Source of the DNA: Saccoglossus kowalevskii
Lineage: Eukaryota; Hemichordata; Enteropneusta; Harrimaniidae
Reading direction: 5' to 3'
DNA length: 12,115 nt
Assembly (NCBI RefSeq): GCF_000003605.2
Contig: NW_003140813.1
Span: 885,031 to 897,145, forward strand
Part shown: positions 8,061-12,115 of the stretch, one piece after another
Layout: every line of letters starts with the position of its first letter
Numbering within the stretch: the first letter of the stretch is position 1
The notes under the pieces: model-generated
The model's database searches: none
What the model was told of the DNA's origin: nothing
Seen by the model: the letters and a program-made list of their open reading frames with translations, nothing else
Program-made: the position numbers and the translations under genes

Positions 8061-9055
8061 TTTCTGTATGCAAATGAGAAGCTAATGAGGAGCCTCGTTT
8101 TAAAATACACAAAAATAAAGTTTCCGTAGACTGAGTTAAAAACACATTTTTTCACTTAAAAAAATTATTTATGCTTAGAAACATAAAAAATAATAATATT
8201 TATGTATCAATTGATAATTTTAGGCGTAAAAATAGCAGCCATTTCACAGGCACTTTAAAGATGTAATGGATCAACAGTTTTGATGACAGCAAAGCCCAAA
8301 ACGCAAATATATTGAGCAAAATTGTTCATTGATACAATGGAGTTTAATGACAAAGCTTGTCTGCTTGCCCCTGACCTTTGTTAAAGACAATGATCGCTTA
8401 TTTTATGCTTTCACATAAAGGCTCATCTTTGATTTACAATTCGGGTGCTTTATGTCAAATCTAAAATATCAGGAAAATTTGACCACTTGACTAAATAAAT
8501 GATGGATATTTCAGTTACTTGTTTAGTATACTGTGCCGTCTGCAAAATATGCATTTCAGCAACAAAAAAACACATTTTCTTGTTTTACTACATATAAAGT
8601 TTACTACAAGGTGTAGTTTAGGTACCAATAATTTCCACGAAATATTCACTAAAATTAAAGTTAGACAAAATTAGTACGACAGATATTCACCAAAAAAATA
8701 TCTAATCAAAGGAATTTGGCACATAGTTCTCAAAGCAAGCAACATTATGGCCAAAATTAGATATTGCGTAAAGTTTTGTATGACATGGGCTCTATAGCAG
8801 TGAATGTTACAGAAAAAATCAGGCTGATATACAATTAAAAAAAAAAAATTTTGTTAGCTCATTTGCATAATATTTTGCACATGACTGACTAATTCGTTGG
8901 GCTTAAAATTGCCCAAAAACAGTGCATTTCACAGCAAATGTGAAAACATTCATATCAACACGATACAAGCTATAACAAATTGCTGCTTGGTTGTGTCTTA
9001 AGTAAAATTGCCTGATACACAAACTGTCGTCTCAGTTGCTGCCAGTCGGCTGAGA

Positions 9056-9645
9056 TAGCTCCGCTGTTAGCAATGCACATTAGAAAATGAACAATATGTA
9101 TAGTATCAAAGCAATGGGACTTGCTGTTTTCAACAAGAATTCAAAAATATCACTTTTCACCAAAATTAGATAATTGAAGATATCACCACGGAATTAACAA
9201 ATCTGAAAGAGGTCCACATGTAGTACCTATATATGTAATATGAAAACAATCAGACTTGCGGTTTTTACCAAAAATGACAAAAATATTCACCAAAATTAGA
9301 GAATTGAGGATATCATCATGAAATGAACAAATCTGAGAAAGGTCCACATGTAGTACCTATATATGTAATATCAAAGCAATTGGACTTGCGGTTTTCAACA
9401 AGAAGTCGAAAATATCACTTTTTACCAAAAATGACAAAAATATTCACCAAAATTAGAGAATTTGAAGATATCATCATGAAATGAACAAACCTAAAAGAGG
9501 TCTACCCAAGGTACATATACACGAAGTATCAAAGCATTCAGGCTTTTAGTTTTCAAGAAGAAATCGAAAAAGTAAAACATTGACACGGACGACTGACAAT
9601 CACTCATATGATAAGCTCTGCTCGACAAAGTCGACAGCGGAGCTA
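9056..9645. mobile_element. Minisatellite-cored element with 11-bp inverted ends and a 3' hairpin
   Basis: TAGCTCCGCTG at 9056-9066 and CAGCGGAGCTA at 9635-9645 are perfect inverted copies 590 bp apart. The interior is a tandem array. Units contain aaaattagagaattgaagat, atcatcatgaaatgaacaaa, gaaaggtccacatgtagtac and caattggacttgcggtttt. Equivalent points fall at 9181, 9311 and 9469, giving periods of 130 and 158 bp. Next to the right end is an imperfect hairpin, agctctgctcgac-aaa-gtcgacagcggagct (9614-9644). Inverted subterminal repeats, an internal minisatellite and a 3' hairpin together resemble non-autonomous Helentron-related elements (DINE/HINE type). That class call is inference. No coding capacity is seen. 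Confidence 0.6.
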
Positions 9646-9758
9646 AAAACGTGTACATTCGTACATTCAGAGCATGGAATTCAGTTTTCTGAAATTTAGC
9701 CATCTCTGCTTCACATGCAAAATCTATCTGTGGCAGAAAACCTGAAATTCTGACATAC

Positions 9759-9792
9759 CTTTAGGGTTGGGTAGAATACTTGATAACCACCT
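9759..9792 (-). CDS. CHID1: CHID1 orthologue, 34-nt exon
   Basis: On the - strand a tacatttttttgcag acceptor precedes 34 nt and an aag|gtatgt donor. The first base completes a lysine codon (AA|A) from the previous exon. The rest encodes GGYQVFYPTLK, which matches the conserved VFYPTLK segment just before the last GH18 strand of vertebrate CHID1. Phases agree with both neighbours. The small exon follows a 4.5-kb intron on one side and a 0.87-kb intron on the other. Confidence 0.9.
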
Positions 9793-10659
9793 CTGCAAAA
9801 AAATGTACAATTATTCAACGAAAATTTCAAACTAATCACAGTAAATGTTGTATTTGTTTTGGCACACTTGAAGTCTGTTATTTAGTTAAAAAATAGGCTT
9901 CTCAATCAAGCAGTTAACATTTTAGTCAACAGCAACAAATATTTTCTGTGATTGAAATAGAAGGCTTGGTTTCAATTTTGTTGGTAATGAAAACTATAGA
10001 ACAAGTTTTAAATGAAAAAGTACAATAAAATGTGAAAATCAACATTCATGCACAAGTTGACCAGATAGAACAAGTTGATAATTCTGTTTGGTGATTGCTT
10101 AAATTTCCAACACAGAAGTCAAATTATAAATTGTTGGCACTGGTTTTGGTATAAAAACAATATGATTTCTTTTTTAAATGAACGAAGCATTGATAACATC
10201 TTATAATCAAAACAGTCTTTGTATCGTGCATCAGTGACTACAGCAAACAATACCTAAATTAGAATATATACAATAATAATCAATAAGGTGACAAAAACCC
10301 CAATTTCAATTTATCAAATTAGACCATATCTACAAAACAATGGTAATCCAACCAGAAGTGAGTGCAAGCACCCTTTCACCTGTTAATTTGTTTTCTTCAT
10401 AATGTTTGATTAAAAACTGAAAACAAGGGCAACTTTTGATATATTAAAGCGGGAGGGTGTCACCTGCGCATGTGCAGGAATTGAGTCCCAAGCGACGATT
10501 ACACGAGCTAAAAACGCAAAGGCTCATGGGCAGACGCTTGTTTGTAAACAATGACACGCTATGGCCATCTGACGCATGCGCATGTGACGACTCCTCCGCT
10601 TTAAAGAATATTTCACTAAAATAATGACTGTTGGGTAAAGTGAAAGTAACAATACTTAC
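9793..10659 (-). other. CHID1: CHID1 intron
   Basis: The intron lies between aa|gtaagt and ttgcag on the - strand. It is AT-rich and without recognisable features except for the TTAA MITE at 10444-10604. Confidence 0.85.
10444..10604. mobile_element. 153-bp MITE with TTAA target duplication
   Basis: TTAA at 10444-10447 and 10601-10604 flank 153 bp. The left end reads AGCGGGAGGGTGTCACCTGC and the reverse complement of the right end reads AGCGGAGGAGTCGTCACATG. They match over about 30 bp with small gaps, and both continue into GCGCATG. The piece is much more GC-rich than its surroundings and has no reading frame. TTAA plus ends starting AG fits a Kolobok/T2-like or piggyBac-like miniature element. 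The GCGCATG cores in the ends resemble NRF1-type sites. Confidence 0.85.
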
Positions 10660-10737
10660 TTGTATTCAAATGAATGTTCTGCCACAACAGAATCCCATTT
10701 CAGTTTTGGTTTGTGTTTTGTTAATAACTCTATATAC
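10660..10737 (-). CDS. CHID1: CHID1 orthologue, 78-nt internal exon
   Basis: On the - strand the exon follows attcgtctag and ends aa|gtaagt. The first base completes AG|G (Arg). The exon then encodes YIELLTKHKPKLKWDSVVAE followed by HSFEY, and two bases start a lysine codon. This aligns with the RYIQTLKDHRP--VWD---EHFFEYK region of vertebrate CHID1, between the seventh and eighth strands of the GH18 barrel. Both flanking introns are phase 2, and the phases match the neighbouring exons exactly. Confidence 0.93.
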
Positions 10738-10847
10738 CTAGACGAATATTAACCACACATGATTACAGTGTTATCTATTGCAGTTACTAAGTTGATTATC
10801 TGATTATTTGTCAAGTGAATAAACAAAACACAATTTAGTATGCTTAC

Positions 10848-11000
10848 CTGGTACCTAGGACAGCTTCCACATTCATACCTTGGAACATATAACCATAGAA
10901 ATTAAGTCCAAGTAAAATCTTTTGACGTCTTGGTCCAGGTTCTGGTGCTAATGTTTGTACACATGCTTTAACCCAACCAATCGGTGAGTTTGGTCCAGGT
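10848..11000 (-). CDS. CHID1: CHID1 orthologue, 153-nt internal exon
   Basis: On the - strand the acceptor is gtgttttctacag and the donor is accag|gtaagc, with phase 2 at both ends. It encodes PGPNSPIGWVKACVQTLAPE, then RRQKILLGLNFYGYMF, then EAVLGT. This is the GPN-P--WV-ACVQ and KILLGLNFYG region of CHID1, where LLGLNFYG is a core barrel strand. In vertebrates the sequence just before PGPN contains the MTYDYS active-site-strand motif. I searched 11001-11430 for it by eye without success, so that exon must lie beyond the minisatellite or outside the window. The 83-codon open frame at 10844-11095 runs past the acceptor into intron and is not the true exon limit. Confidence 0.94.
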
Positions 11001-11430
11001 CTGTAGAAAACACAACATGAAGTGTAAATAAAGAAAATATTAGTCTCTGACAAAAACACATGGCATGTGTATATTAATAGTAAGATGGTAATCATTTAGG
11101 ACCACATCGCCTTCTTTTTGTCATTTATTTTGGTATCTGAGGAGGCTTTCAGCAGGTGAAGTATTAAATCCAGTGAAATAAACTCTTTTCAAACTTCGTT
11201 CATCAAATCTGTACCTTGGAGTACCACAATGCACAAAGTAATAGTAGTTTATAAATAAATAAACGCTGCTCGGACTGATAAATATGATTACCAAATATTA
11301 TCTTCTATATATCACAATGCACAAAGGCTATATCTATTAATACTGATTGCATTTTAACTGAATTGTGTTTTCAAGGTGTAATTCCTATAAACCAATGGAG
11401 AACTAGTTTTTATTTATTGAAAGTTATAAC
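11001..11430 (-). other. CHID1: CHID1 intron, upstream part
   Basis: AT-rich sequence between the 153-nt exon and the 42-bp array. I recognise no exon, RNA gene or mobile element in it. Confidence 0.7.
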
Positions 11431-12115
11431 GGCAAGGTAACTGGAAAAACTAATCTACTTTTGATGGAGAAGTAGCTGGGAAAACAAACATTAATCCTAC
11501 CTTTGACAGAGAGGTAACTGGGAAAACAAACATTATTCCTACCTTTGACTGAGAGGTAACAGGGAAAACAAACATTAACCCTACCTTTGACAGAGGTAAC
11601 CAGGAAAACAAACATTATTCCTACCTTTGACAGAGAGGTAACTGGGAAAACAAACATTATTCCTACCTTTGACAGAGAGGTGACTGGGAAAACAAACATT
11701 ATTCCTACCTTTGACAGAGAGGTAACTGGGAAAACAAACATTACTCCTACTTTTGACAGAGAGGTAACTGGGAAAACAAACATTATTCCTACCTTTGACA
11801 GAGAGGTAACTGGGAAAACAAACATTAGTCCTACCTTTGACAGAGAGATAACAGGGAAAACAAACATTAATCCTCCTTTTGACAGAGAGGTAACTGGGAA
11901 AACAAACATTATTCCTACCTTTGACAGAGAGGTAACAGGGAAAACAAACATTAATCCTCCTTTTGACAGAGAGGTAACTGGGAAAACAAACATTATTCCT
12001 ACCTTTGACAGAGAGATAACTGGGAAAACAAACATTATTCCTACCTTTGACAGAGAGGTAACTGGGAAAACAAACATTATTCCTACCTTTGACAGAGAGG
12101 TAACTGGGAAAACAA
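11431..12115. repeat. 42-bp minisatellite, about 16 units, running off the window
   Basis: The unit acctttgacagagaggtaac, tgggaaaacaaacattattc, ct is 42 bp. Marker gaggtaac falls at 11511, 11553, 11593 and 11635, so one interval is 40 bp where a GA is missing from gacagagagg. The first unit, near 11431, is degenerate, and most of the others are nearly identical. Because 42 is divisible by three, one - strand frame stays open for 217 codons (11424-12077) and repeats MFVFPVTSLSKVGI until the 40-bp unit shifts it. I consider this non-coding and intronic to CHID1. Confidence 0.95.

Larger units (their letters stand above)
6598..8258 (+). mobile_element. Kolobok-like DNA transposon remnant with TTAA target duplication
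   Basis: The left end is TTAA at 6598-6601 followed by AGTGCCTGTGCAATG. The right end is CATTTCACAGGCACT followed by TTAA at 8255-8258. The ends are inverted repeats matching at 14 of the first 15 bases, and both are flanked by TTAA. TTAA target duplications are typical of Kolobok and piggyBac elements, and Kolobok elements often encode THAP-domain proteins. A broken THAP domain lies inside. The interior from about 7270 to 8240 has no intact or recognisable transposase, only short unrelated frames. The element is therefore dead, or was a non-autonomous carrier. Assignment to Kolobok is inference from TTAA, end sequence and THAP content. Confidence 0.72.
5242..9758 (-). other. CHID1: CHID1 last intron (4.5 kb), repeat-filled
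   Basis: The donor is aag|gtatgt at 9758-9757 and the acceptor is tttcag at 5243-5242 on the - strand. Repeat elements listed separately occupy about 5520-6450, 6598-8258 and 9056-9645. The stretches 5242-5519, 6451-6597, 8259-9055 and 9646-9758 are AT-rich and show no exon I can recognise. Within 8259-9055 there are short pieces like attcaccaaaa that resemble the unit of the 9056-9645 element, so that element may once have extended further left. Confidence 0.85.

Noticed and set aside
9491-9703. 70-codon - strand frame
   Set aside because: It covers the right part and hairpin of the 590-bp repeat element, has no similarity, and lies in a CHID1 intron.
11424-12077. 217-codon - strand frame encoding 14-residue repeats
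   Set aside because: A 42-bp unit without a stop stays open automatically. One 40-bp unit shifts the frame, and position fits a CHID1 intron. Kept as a repeat, with a check suggested.

Overview
This window is animal nuclear DNA. Its genes are split by introns with GT/AG borders, the spacers are AT-rich, and there are several families of tandem repeats and DNA-transposon remnants. Two vertebrate-type single-copy genes can be recognised by protein similarity. Kolobok-like TTAA elements, a THAP-domain relic and minisatellite-cored repeats with terminal hairpins all suggest a marine invertebrate such as a hemichordate, echinoderm, lancelet or mollusc. I cannot fix the phylum from sequence alone. 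No bacterial genes, tRNA, rRNA or CRISPR array were seen.

Positions 1-4640 (+ strand) hold the 3' end of a TDRD7 orthologue, a germ-granule Tudor protein. Four coding exons (266-614, 992-1063, 2919-3144, 4079-4314) join in frame to about 293 residues covering the linker and the last Tudor domain. Its introns carry a 73-bp tandem duplication, a hierarchical 28/62/82-bp minisatellite, and a nearly G-free array of 26-bp units that is open in all three forward frames.

Positions 4640-12115 (- strand) hold the 3' end of a CHID1 orthologue, a GH18-fold chitinase-domain protein. Its coding exons run 11000-10848, 10737-10660, 9792-9759 (only 34 nt) and 5241-5143, and all phases match. The two genes meet tail to tail, and their likely poly(A) signals lie within about 40 bp of each other near 4620-4661.

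The 4.5-kb last intron of CHID1 is filled with repeats: a degenerate 115-bp array (about 5520-6450), a 1.65-kb Kolobok-like element with TTAA ends and a broken THAP-domain gene (6598-8258), and a 590-bp element with 11-bp inverted ends, an internal tandem core and a 3' hairpin (9056-9645). The preceding intron holds a 153-bp TTAA MITE (10444-10604). The window ends inside a 42-bp minisatellite (11431-12115), probably in the next CHID1 intron. The two genes have no evident functional link. The most notable content is the repeat architecture and the convergent 3' ends; I do not see a clearly new biological system.
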